This document shows positions 1-6,374 of a stretch of DNA of 15,199 nt, piece by piece. The DNA comes from Novosphingobium sp. (GTDB lineage Bacteria > Pseudomonadota > Alphaproteobacteria > Sphingomonadales > Sphingomonadaceae), in contig JAQVEQ010000053.1 in NCBI GenBank assembly GCA_028697875.1, positions 1-15,199 on the forward strand, given 5' to 3'. The stretch's first letter is position 1; each line of letters opens with the position of its first letter. The notes under the pieces were generated by a model. The model searched no databases and was not told where the DNA came from. It saw nothing but the letters and a program-made list of their open reading frames with translations. The position numbers were made by a program, and so were the translations under genes.

Positions 1-1335
1 CGCAAGACCTGCGCCTATCAGGACATCAACTACGGTTGGGCCCAGTCCTACTCGATCCCGGGCGGCGACCTGTTCGTGACGCAGCAGCACAACTATCGTG
101 CCAAGCAGTACACGCAGGAATTCCAGCTGATCGGTTCGATCGGCGATTATGTCGAGTACACCGGCGGCCTCTATTACTTCAAGGAAACCGGTTCGCACCT
201 GCAGGAGCAGCAGATCGCGGCGTCGACTTTCCTCGCCCCGTATACTTACGTCTCGACCTCGCGCCTGGTCGATGCCAAGTCGATCTCCAAGGCGGCGTAC
301 CTCCAGGTCACGCTGACGCCGCCGGTGCTCGAAGAACGGCTCAAGCTGACCCTGGGCGGCCGCTATACCGAGGACAAGCGGACGGCGATCCGCAACCAGG
401 CGTTTTTCGGTTTCCCGTTCGAGGTTGACGTCAGCAACCGGCAGAAGTTCCACAACTTCAGCCCTTCGGTGAACCTGGCGATGCAGTGGACGCGCGACCT
501 GATGACATACGTCCGCTATTCGCGGGGGTACAAGGCTGGCGGTTCGGCCGAATCCGCTCTCGACTTCACGACGGCCACTTATGGGCCGGAAAAGGTCGAG
601 GCGTGGGAAGCTGGCCTCAAGTCGCAGTTCCTCGATCGCAAGGTCACTTTCAACGCCTCGCTGTTCTACAACAAGTTCAAGAACCTGCAGGTGGACTTCG
701 GGGTCGATCCTTACGACCTGACCAAGGTGGCGACGGCCAATGCCGGCCGCGCCGAGATCAAGGGCGTCGAAGTCGAACTGGAAGTGCGCCCCGTGCGCAG
801 CGCCGGGTTGCGGGTCACTTATGCCTATCTCGATCCGAAGCTGAAGCAGATCCTGGCACCGGCCGGGACGCTGTTCGACCCCGCTCTCAACACGTTTTCG
901 CCGGTTGATGTGGGCGACGACGTCACCAGCTACTTCACTCTGCCGTTCGTGCCGAAGAACTCGGTCACGGTGTCGGGTGACTGGACCGTGCTCGACGATG
1001 GCGAACGTACTCTGACGGCCTATGCGTCCTATATGTACCAGGGTTCGATGTACACGTCGTCCGTCGCGGGTCCGGGTGTCGCAGGCCGCGAATACTGGAA
1101 GAGCCAGGCACGCGAGGTGGTGAATGCCCGTCTCGTCTGGAAGCAGCCGATCGAGGATGTCGACGTGTCGTTCGCCGTCTTCGTCAACAACCTGTTCGAC
1201 CGCCGCGCGCGCGAATTCGTGATCGGCGTCGGGCAACAGGTGCCGAACTCGCCGTATCCGGCGGGCTATTTCTCGCAGACCGCACCTTATTCGGAACCGC
1301 GTGTGATCGGGGCCGAAATCAAGGCCTCGTTCTGA
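1..1335 (+). CDS. TonB-dependent outer-membrane receptor, C-terminal part (5' truncated by window edge)
   Basis: The frame is open from base 1 and ends with TGA at 1333-1335, giving 444 visible residues. The signal peptide, TonB box and most or all of the plug lie outside the window. Visible barrel-strand signatures include LTLGGRYTEDKR, YVRYSRGYKAGG and a late FVNNLFDRRA segment. The last residue is Phe, the usual C-terminal signal for insertion by the BAM complex. Family knowledge: these 22-strand barrels use TonB-ExbBD energy to import substrates across the outer membrane. In sphingomonads the family is greatly expanded, and many members sit next to catabolic genes rather than siderophore genes. 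Several strands align with the complete receptor at 9270-11642 (for example LTLGGRYT), but the two are clearly diverged paralogues. The substrate is unknown. Its place directly upstream of an AraC regulator and a ferredoxin-P450 operon suggests uptake of the compound those enzymes oxidise (inference). Confidence 0.93.
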   Translation, partial: RKTCAYQDINYGWAQSYSIPGGDLFVTQQHNYRAKQYTQEFQLIGSIGDYVEYTGGLYYFKETGSHLQEQQIAASTFLAPYTYVSTSRLVDAKSISKAAYLQVTLTPPVLEERLKLTLGGRYTEDKRTAIRNQAFFGFPFEVDVSNRQKFHNFSPSVNLAMQWTRDLMTYVRYSRGYKAGGSAESALDFTTATYGPEKVEAWEAGLKSQFLDRKVTFNASLFYNKFKNLQVDFGVDPYDLTKVATANAGRAEIKGVEVELEVRPVRSAGLRVTYAYLDPKLKQILAPAGTLFDPALNTFSPVDVGDDVTSYFTLPFVPKNSVTVSGDWTVLDDGERTLTAYASYMYQGSMYTSSVAGPGVAGREYWKSQAREVVNARLVWKQPIEDVDVSFAVFVNNLFDRRAREFVIGVGQQVPNSPYPAGYFSQTAPYSEPRVIGAEIKASF

Positions 1336-1350
1336 TAACCTGAAACGATC

Positions 1351-1382
1351 TCCGGCCCGGGCGAATACTTGTCCGGGCCGGA
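1351..1382 (+). terminator. GC-rich hairpin after the first receptor gene, no T tract
   Basis: A perfect 10-bp inverted repeat, TCCGGCCCGG (1351-1360) and CCGGGCCGGA (1373-1382), with a 12-base loop begins 15 bases after the receptor stop codon. No run of T follows, so this is a hairpin at a terminator position rather than a textbook intrinsic terminator. The last base of its 3' arm is the first base of the most upstream ATG of the next frame. Confidence 0.45.
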
Positions 1383-1423
1383 TGGTCCCAATCAATGGCG
1401 GTGAGCCGGGGCCGCCCCGATCA

Positions 1424-2302
1424 ATGGCCGAAGAACCGCGCATCCTCAGCCGGGCACAGGCCGGCAATATCGAAGCTTCGATACTCGAATGGCGCTGGCC
1501 CTCGGTGGTCGACTACACCAGCCGCACGACCAGCCTGACGGTCGAGATGTCCCTGCCGCCCTACAATTCGAGCGGGGCAGCCTGTTTCCCCGACGTCGAT
1601 CCCAATCGTTTCTGCTTCATGGGCAGCATCTTCATCCGCTACCCGGGATACGCCGTGCGCGGGCGCGGGTCGGGCGGACGTATCCGGCTGCTGCGTTGCA
1701 GTTTCGACGAGCCCACGACCGCCCGTCTGCTGGCGGGCCGGCCGGAACCCTCGCTGGAAACGCTTCAGCACCTCCTCAACGTCCGCAGTGCGGATGTTCG
1801 TGCCATCCTCGGCCTCGTCCAGCGCGAACTGGACATGGAAACGGGCCCTTCGGAGCCGGTCCTGGCATCGCTCGGGACCTTGCTGGAAGTGGCGGCCGCC
1901 CGCGTTCTGGCCGATGCACGCAGTCCCGTGACCCGGAAAGGGACTCTGGCCGACTGGCAATTCCGGCGGATCTGGGACCAGCTGGCTTCGTGCAACGGGC
2001 GCATCGAAGTGGATGCGCTGGCGCACAGTTGCGGCATCAGCACCCGCCAGTTGCAGCGGCAATTCGCCAGCCTGACGGGCAATACCGTCTCGGAATACAT
2101 GCGCATGTTCTGGGTCGAACGCTGCAAGGCGATGCTGGTCGAAACCGACATGCCGCTGAACGAGATTTCCCAGGCCCTGAACTTCTCCCATCCCAGCACG
2201 TTCTCGCGTGCGTTCCGTCAGGCGACGGGCATGACGGCTTCGGGCTTCCGCAAGGCGTTCCGGCACGGGCCATCCCAAACTAGTGGCACAGCGGGTTTAT
2301 AA
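1424..2302 (+). CDS. AraC-family transcriptional regulator
   Basis: A 292-residue protein from the chosen ATG. The C-terminal third carries the AraC double helix-turn-helix: the first around residues 195-215 (IEVDALAHSCGISTRQLQ), the second around 243-268 (PLNEISQALNFSHPSTFSRAF). The 170-residue N-terminal part resembles no effector domain I can name; it is presumably the ligand-sensing or dimerisation part. An upstream in-frame ATG at 1382 would add 14 residues, but it is buried in the 3' arm of the 1351-1382 hairpin and has no ribosome binding site, so 1424 is preferred, although its own Shine-Dalgarno is also weak. The gene lies 92 bases upstream of the ferredoxin-P450 operon on the same strand, which makes it a likely local activator of that operon or of the upstream receptor (inference from position). 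The HTH assignment is firm; the start and the target are not. Confidence 0.92.
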   Translation: MAEEPRILSRAQAGNIEASILEWRWPSVVDYTSRTTSLTVEMSLPPYNSSGAACFPDVDPNRFCFMGSIFIRYPGYAVRGRGSGGRIRLLRCSFDEPTTARLLAGRPEPSLETLQHLLNVRSADVRAILGLVQRELDMETGPSEPVLASLGTLLEVAAARVLADARSPVTRKGTLADWQFRRIWDQLASCNGRIEVDALAHSCGISTRQLQRQFASLTGNTVSEYMRMFWVERCKAMLVETDMPLNEISQALNFSHPSTFSRAFRQATGMTASGFRKAFRHGPSQTSGTAGL

Positions 2303-2341
2303 TGTCGTATATGGTTCATGAGGAATCTTAGGCTTCTTCGC

Positions 2342-2362
2342 CGCCAGTTGCTAAATCTGGCG
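2342..2362. promoter_or_regulatory. Inverted repeat in the ferredoxin-P450 leader (possible operator)
   Basis: CGCCAG (2342-2347) and CTGGCG (2357-2362) form a perfect 6-bp inverted repeat with a 9-base AT-richer centre, 32 bases before the ferredoxin start. It is the only clear dyad in the 92-base gap between the AraC gene and the ferredoxin. It could be a protein-binding dyad or a weak mRNA hairpin. AraC proteins more often bind direct repeats, so the link to the neighbouring regulator is uncertain. Confidence 0.3.
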
Positions 2363-2379
2363 ACCGATAAGTTACTTCG

Positions 2380-2385
2380 CAGGAG
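2380..2385 (+). promoter_or_regulatory. Ribosome binding site that decides the ferredoxin start
   Basis: CAGGAG lies exactly 9 bases before ATG 2395 but only 3 bases before ATG 2389, which favours 2395. The remnant ferredoxin at 4049 has the same CAGGAG (4034-4039) at the same 9-base distance from its ATG. The two leaders therefore support each other's start assignment. Confidence 0.7.
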
Positions 2386-2394
2386 TAGATGCTG

Positions 2395-2604
2395 ATGAAA
2401 GTTCACGTCAATCTGGACGTCTGTCAGGGGCACGCCAAGTGCGAGGACCTTTGCCCCGAAGTGTTCGCCACGGACGCCGTCGAAGGCAAATGCGTCATCA
2501 AGGACCCCGAGGTTCCCGCCGGACTGGAAGAAAAGGTGCGTCTGGCAGTACGCAATTGCCCGGAAGGCGCCCTGCGCGTTTCCAATGCCAAAGGGAGCAA
2601 GTAA
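2395..2604 (+). CDS. Single-cluster [3Fe-4S]/[4Fe-4S] ferredoxin, P450 redox partner
   Basis: A 69-residue acidic ferredoxin (71 if the ATG at 2389 is used). In the 71-residue numbering the cluster motif is Cys12-x2-His15-x2-Cys18, with the distal ligand at Cys57-Pro58. His replaces the second cysteine of a normal CxxCxxC motif, the pattern of the small ferredoxins that serve bacterial P450s; such proteins usually hold a [3Fe-4S] cluster. Cys22, in a DLCPEVF context where many P450 ferredoxins have Ala-Pro, and Cys35 are additional cysteines. A Cys at the position of Cys22 forms a disulfide in the Pyrococcus-type ferredoxin (established), but here the partner is unclear. The stop codon TAA overlaps the P450 start by one base (TAATG), so the two are translationally coupled and the ferredoxin very probably donates electrons to that P450. 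No ferredoxin reductase is encoded in the window; one must come from elsewhere. Confidence 0.93.
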   Translation: MKVHVNLDVCQGHAKCEDLCPEVFATDAVEGKCVIKDPEVPAGLEEKVRLAVRNCPEGALRVSNAKGSK

Positions 2605-3821
2605 TGACCCTTCACTTCCAGCCTCCGCCGCCCGACCATGTGCCGCCGGAACTGATTGTCGATTTCGACTTCTTCAAGATTCCCGAAGGCGTCACCGATC
2701 CGGCTGAAATCTGGCACGGCCTGATCCGCCGCGGTGTGCCGAAGATCTTCTATACGCCCCACAACGGCGGGCATTGGGTCTTCACCGATTACGACGATAT
2801 CGTCGAAGGCTACCGCAATTACGAGATCTTCTCGACCTATCAGACGCCGGTCCCGCCGATCGAACCCTTCCCGGTGATGCAGCCGCAGGGCGTCGATCCG
2901 CCAGAGCACAACGTCTTCCGCCGCCTGATGGCGCCGATGTTCACCCCGGTCGCCGTGCGCGGCATGGTCGAGGAGTTGGAAGAACGGGCGAAAGGCCTGA
3001 TCGACCAGTTCGCCGACAAGGGGGGCTGCGACTTCATTTCCGACTTCGCGGCGAAATACCCGACCGGCACGTTCCTGTTCCTGTTCGGCTTGTCGGAAGA
3101 CCGGCTGCCTGAATTCCTCGAACTGGCAAAGGTGTTCTTCCGCAGCACCGATCCGGAGGAGCGGGCGAAGAACGTGACCGACATCTACGCTGTTCTCGAG
3201 ATTCTTTTCCGCGAGAAGGAAAAGAACCCCGGCAACGATATCGCCAGTGCGATCGTCACCGCGCGGGACGCCGAAGGCAAGCAGCATCCCTGGCAGGACA
3301 TCCTCAACTGCGGGTTCCTGCTGTTCGTTGCGGGGCTGGATACGGTCACCAACACGCTGGCCTACATCTGGCGCTACCTGGCGACCACGCCCGAGGCGCG
3401 GCAGCATTTCCGCGAGCGGCTGGACGATCCCGATGCGTTCCTGCGGGCGATCGAAGAGCTGTTCCGGATCAACTCGGTCTCGAACCTCTTCCGCCGGATT
3501 ACGCACGATGTCGAATACAAGGGCATCCAGTTCAAGCAGAACGACCGCGTGATCCTGCCCAATACGCTGGCCAACCGCGATCCGGACGTGTTCGAAAACC
3601 CGAACGCGATCGATCTCGACCGCACGGTCAACACGCACGTCACGTTCGGCGTGGGGCCGCACCGCTGCGTCGGTTCGCACCTTGCCAAGCGCGAAGTGAT
3701 GGTTTCGATGCAGGAGTGGCTGCGTCGTATTCCCGATTTCCAGCTCGATCCGAACGAGCCGCCTTCCGGTGTGTTCGGCGGGTCCGTGATGGGATTTGAA
3801 TCGCTCAAACTCGTCTGGTGA
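2604..3821 (+). CDS. Cytochrome P450, P450cam (CYP101)-like, copy 1
   Basis: A soluble 405-residue P450. The I-helix oxygen-activation motif is A243-G-L-D246-T247, the K-helix ExxR is E285-x2-R288, and the heme loop is FGVGPHRCVG with Cys355 as the thiolate ligand. The N-terminus (DHVPPELIVDFD), the segment after heme (SHLAKREVMVSMQEWLRRIP) and the ending LVW all resemble P450cam. By hand alignment, the P450cam camphor-binding Tyr96 is replaced by Pro90, so camphor itself is unlikely. The start is ATG 2604, with GGGAG 6 bases upstream and a TAATG overlap with the ferredoxin; a longer upstream reading frame is an artefact of reading through the ferredoxin gene out of frame. Expected role: NADH-dependent monooxygenation of a hydrophobic, perhaps terpenoid- or ring-type substrate through ferredoxin (inference). 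It aligns without gaps to the P450 at 4150-5367, with 292 of 405 residues identical by hand count. Confidence 0.96.
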   Translation: MTLHFQPPPPDHVPPELIVDFDFFKIPEGVTDPAEIWHGLIRRGVPKIFYTPHNGGHWVFTDYDDIVEGYRNYEIFSTYQTPVPPIEPFPVMQPQGVDPPEHNVFRRLMAPMFTPVAVRGMVEELEERAKGLIDQFADKGGCDFISDFAAKYPTGTFLFLFGLSEDRLPEFLELAKVFFRSTDPEERAKNVTDIYAVLEILFREKEKNPGNDIASAIVTARDAEGKQHPWQDILNCGFLLFVAGLDTVTNTLAYIWRYLATTPEARQHFRERLDDPDAFLRAIEELFRINSVSNLFRRITHDVEYKGIQFKQNDRVILPNTLANRDPDVFENPNAIDLDRTVNTHVTFGVGPHRCVGSHLAKREVMVSMQEWLRRIPDFQLDPNEPPSGVFGGSVMGFESLKLVW

Positions 3822-3829
3822 TCGGGCTG

Positions 3830-3852
3830 GGCCGTGCCTTCCGGGCACGGCC
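3830..3852 (+). other. GC-rich hairpin just after P450 copy 1
   Basis: GGCCGTGCC (3830-3838) pairs perfectly with GGCACGGCC (3844-3852) around a 5-base loop, 9 bases after the P450 stop. No T tract follows. It may protect the mRNA 3' end or assist the true terminator about 20 bases further on. Confidence 0.4.
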
Positions 3853-3873
3853 GGCACAATCCGGACGTATCAT

Positions 3874-3914
3874 GACGGGCGGAGGCCATGCCTCTGCCCG
3901 TCTTGTCTTTTTTG
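3874..3914 (+). terminator. Strong rho-independent terminator between the two P450 units
   Basis: GACGGGCGGAGGC (3874-3886) pairs with GCCTCTGCCCGTC (3890-3902): 13 pairs, one of them G-U, with a 3-base loop. It is followed directly by TTGTCTTTTTTG, which contains six consecutive T. This is the best intrinsic terminator in the window for plus-strand transcription. It implies that the ferredoxin-P450 copy 1 transcript ends here and that copy 2 needs its own promoter in 3915-4033. I could not identify convincing -35/-10 boxes in that stretch. Confidence 0.85.
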
Positions 3915-4033
3915 CGCCCTCGCGGCTTCTCCGGGCCGGTTCGCTCTGGTCATCCGGAATTGCTCGGAAAACTGGTGATCTCCTGCGCTCAACGCTGCCA
4001 TCAGGCATGTGTCCGAGCATAGCGGCCGGCTGT

Positions 4034-4039
4034 CAGGAG
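4034..4039 (+). promoter_or_regulatory. Ribosome binding site of the ferredoxin remnant
   Basis: CAGGAG stands 9 bases before ATG 4049, the same sequence and spacing as before the intact ferredoxin. A second purine run, AAGGAG (4040-4045), lies 3 bases before the ATG. Ribosomes are therefore still likely to load here even though the encoded ferredoxin is not functional. Confidence 0.6.
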
Positions 4040-4048
4040 AAGGAGCCG

Positions 4049-4153
4049 ATGAAGGTTTTTGGCAATCAGGACTCGTGTCAGGCGCGTGCCTGGTGCGAGG
4101 GCATCTGGCCCGAAGGGGCGTTGCGCCTTTCGCACAAGGGGGGCGAGGTATGA
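4049..4153 (+). pseudogene. Internally deleted ferredoxin remnant, possible translational leader for P450 copy 2
   Basis: An intact 34-codon frame collinear with the 69-residue ferredoxin at 2395 once a single in-frame block of 35 residues (Cys22 to Asn56 in the 71-residue numbering of that protein) is removed. The N-terminal 19 residues match up to the residue before Cys22, and the last 15 match from Cys57 on (WPEGALRLS against CPEGALRVS). By hand, 18 of 34 aligned residues are identical. The second ligand His has become Arg13 and the final CP cysteine has become Trp20; only Cys10 and Cys16 remain, so an Fe-S cluster is not expected. The frame still has a good ribosome binding site, and its TGA overlaps the P450 ATG in an ATGA junction. 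I infer that it is a decayed duplicate kept, or not yet lost, because it delivers ribosomes to the P450. A stable microprotein with another role cannot be excluded. Confidence 0.85.
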
Positions 4154-5367
4154 CCGGGCAGTTCATGCCGTTGCCGCCGGACCACGTGCCGCCCGAACTG
4201 ATGGTCGATTTCGACCTGTTCGCAATTCCCGAAGGGGTCACCGACCCGGCCGAGATCTGGCACGGCCTCGTCCGCCGCGAGGTGCCGCATATCTTCTATA
4301 CTCCCCGCAATGGCGGGCACTGGGTGTTCCTGAATTACGACGACATTGTCGCAGCCTATCGCAATTCCGACGTGTTCTCGAGCCACCAGGCCTCGATGCC
4401 GCCGATGGAAGAGTGGCCGGTCCTGCAGCCGGTCGGTGTCGATCCGCCGGACAACATGGCTTTCCGCCGCCTGCTTGCGCCGATGTTCACGCCCAAGGCG
4501 GTGCGCGAGATGACGGACGAGTTGCGGCGGCGTTCGTCCGCCCTGATCGAAGGTTTCGCCGGCAAGGGGCGCTGCGACTTCATCGCCGATTATGCGGAGA
4601 AATTCCCGACCTCGGCGTTCCTCTACCTGTTCGGCCTGCCGGAGGAGCGGCTCGACGAGTTCCTGGCGCTGGCCAACGTGTTCTTCCGCAGCAACGACCC
4701 CGCCGCGAAGGGCGAGGTGATCGGCAAGATCTTCGCCGAACTCGAAGTGTTCTTCCACGAGAAGGAGAAGAACCCCGGCAACGACATCGCCAGCGCAATC
4801 CTGGCCGGACGCGATGCGAACGGCGATCCCTTTGCCTGGAAGGACATGCTGAACTGCGGGTTCCTGCTGTTCGTCGCCGGGCTGGATACCGTGACCAACA
4901 CGATGGCCTATGTCTGGCGCTACCTGGCGACGACTCCGGCGGCGCGGCGGCATTTTCGCGAGCGGCTGGACGATCCCGATGCGTTCCTGCGCGCGATCGA
5001 GGAACTCATGCGGATCAATGCCGTCTCCAATATCGTCCGCAGGATAAAGCAGGATTGCGAATACAAGGGCGTGCAATTGCGCCGCAACGACCGGGTGGCC
5101 TTGCCCAACACACTCGCCAACCGCGATCCCCGCGTGTTCGCCGATCCGCAGGCCATCGATCTCGATCGCGAAGTCAACGTGCACGTCACGTTCGGCGTGG
5201 GGCCGCACCGATGCGTCGGTTCGCATCTCGCCAAGCGCGAGATCATGGTCTCGCTCCAGGAATGGCTGCGCCGCATTCCCGATTTCGAACTCGATCCGCA
5301 CGATCCGGCCTCCGGCGTGTTCGGCGGGTCGGTCATGGGGTTTGAGAAGCTGAACCTCGTCTGGTAA
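4150..5367 (+). CDS. Cytochrome P450, P450cam (CYP101)-like, copy 2
   Basis: A 405-residue paralogue of the P450 at 2604-3821, the same length and alignable without gaps (about 72% identical). It keeps the I-helix A-G-L-D-T at 243-247, ExxR at 285-288 and the heme loop FGVGPHRCVG with Cys355, so it should be a functional P450. Identity is about 64% over the first 200 residues and about 80% over the rest. The most divergent stretches are residues 77-97 (B-C region) and 181-200 (F/G region), which in P450cam-like enzymes shape the substrate pocket; a different substrate or regioselectivity is therefore likely. The start ATG 4150 overlaps the stop of the ferredoxin remnant by 4 bases. With no working ferredoxin in its own unit, it probably borrows the one at 2395 (inference). 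It lies 11 bases before an epoxide-hydrolase-like gene and is very likely co-transcribed with it. Confidence 0.96.
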   Translation: MTGQFMPLPPDHVPPELMVDFDLFAIPEGVTDPAEIWHGLVRREVPHIFYTPRNGGHWVFLNYDDIVAAYRNSDVFSSHQASMPPMEEWPVLQPVGVDPPDNMAFRRLLAPMFTPKAVREMTDELRRRSSALIEGFAGKGRCDFIADYAEKFPTSAFLYLFGLPEERLDEFLALANVFFRSNDPAAKGEVIGKIFAELEVFFHEKEKNPGNDIASAILAGRDANGDPFAWKDMLNCGFLLFVAGLDTVTNTMAYVWRYLATTPAARRHFRERLDDPDAFLRAIEELMRINAVSNIVRRIKQDCEYKGVQLRRNDRVALPNTLANRDPRVFADPQAIDLDREVNVHVTFGVGPHRCVGSHLAKREIMVSLQEWLRRIPDFELDPHDPASGVFGGSVMGFEKLNLVW

Positions 5368-5378
5368 TCGCAGGGGCC

Positions 5379-6347
5379 ATGACGTCCCTTACGCACCATA
5401 CCGCTACGATCAACGGCATCTCGATGCACTATGTCGAGCAGGGGCAGGGCCCCGTGCTCGTCCTGTGCCATGGCTTCCCCCACACATGGTACAGCTGGCA
5501 CCGCCAGATCGGTCCGCTGGCCGAGGCCGGCTGGCGGGTCGTCGTGCCCGACATGCGCGGCATGGGCCAGACGGAAGGTCCGCCCGATCCCGAAGCCTAC
5601 GACTGCGCGCAGACGGCCGGGGACCTTGCCGCGCTGGTCGAACACCTGGGGGAGGCGCAGGCGGTCTTTGCCGGGCTCGATTTCGGCATTTTCGCGATCT
5701 ACGACCTGGCCCATCTCCACCCCGAACGGGTGCGGGCGGTAATCGCGCTGGAAAACCCGCATTATCCCGACCGGCCCGACGTGACCCCGCTGGAAGAGGC
5801 GGCGGAATGGGCGAAGGACCACTTCGTCCACATCGAATACTTCCGCGAGCCGGGCGTGGCCGATGCCGATCTCGCCGCCGCGCCGCGCACTTTCCTGACC
5901 CGCGTGTTCTACGCGCTGTCGGGCGATTACCATTACCTCGACGTGTGGAAGCACCCGCCGGGCACGACCTATCTCGACGCCTTGCCCGAAGCGCCGCCGT
6001 TTCCGTGGAAATGGCTGTCGCAGGAGGAAATGGACGCGATCGTCGCCGATTACGAGCGGTCCGGCTTCACCGGCGGGCTCAACTGGTACCGGGCGATGGA
6101 CATCCGCTGGCACCAGCGCGCGCCGTGGCGGGGCGAAAAGACGCAGGCTCCGTTCTACTTCATCGGCAGCGAGCAGGACGTGGACCTGGAAGCGTGGCAC
6201 GGGGAGGACCCGCTGGCGGCCATTTACGACCACCACGCCGACGTCCGCCGGGTGGAGATGCTGCCCCATGCCGGGCACCTCATCCAGCTCGAACGCTCGG
6301 ACGACGTGACCCGGCTGATGCGGGAATTCCTCGGCGAATTGAAATAG
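5379..6347 (+). CDS. Epoxide hydrolase-type alpha/beta hydrolase
   Basis: A 322-residue alpha/beta hydrolase with the set of residues typical of soluble epoxide hydrolases. The oxyanion motif HGFP is at 31-34 and the nucleophile is Asp101, in GLDFG. Cap-domain tyrosines are Tyr154 in the YFREPG motif and Tyr237 in GLNWYR. The likely acid is Asp267 (or Asp269) and the base is His300 in GHLIQLE. In this family Asp attacks the epoxide while the two tyrosines activate the oxygen, giving a vicinal diol. The presence of both tyrosines makes epoxide hydrolase more likely than haloalkane dehalogenase. The nucleophile elbow is unusual: the common GHDWG is GLDFG here. It is cytoplasmic, with no signal peptide. 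The gene begins 11 bases after P450 copy 2 with a modest AGGGG ribosome site, suggesting sequential epoxidation and hydrolysis (inference). Confidence 0.92.
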   Translation: MTSLTHHTATINGISMHYVEQGQGPVLVLCHGFPHTWYSWHRQIGPLAEAGWRVVVPDMRGMGQTEGPPDPEAYDCAQTAGDLAALVEHLGEAQAVFAGLDFGIFAIYDLAHLHPERVRAVIALENPHYPDRPDVTPLEEAAEWAKDHFVHIEYFREPGVADADLAAAPRTFLTRVFYALSGDYHYLDVWKHPPGTTYLDALPEAPPFPWKWLSQEEMDAIVADYERSGFTGGLNWYRAMDIRWHQRAPWRGEKTQAPFYFIGSEQDVDLEAWHGEDPLAAIYDHHADVRRVEMLPHAGHLIQLERSDDVTRLMREFLGELK

Positions 6348-6368
6348 GGGCTGGCTTGCCCCTGTTTT
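6346..6368 (+). terminator. Short intrinsic terminator after the hydrolase
   Basis: AGGGGC (6346-6351) and GCCCCT (6358-6363) form a 6-bp stem with a 6-base loop, followed by GTTTT. The stem starts inside the hydrolase stop codon. It lies between the hydrolase and the convergent acid phosphatase gene. Confidence 0.5.
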
Positions 6369-6374
6369 CCGGCC

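Noticed and set aside
2439..2603. 55-codon upstream extension of P450 copy 1
   Set aside because: It overlaps the ferredoxin gene out of frame and is Arg-rich. The ATG at 2604 has a good ribosome site and begins the homology with copy 2.
2424..3857. 477-codon minus-strand open frame opposite P450 copy 1, with a matching one opposite copy 2
   Set aside because: Both resemble each other only because the P450s beneath them are paralogues. The composition is that of antisense GC-rich codons, with no domain recognised.
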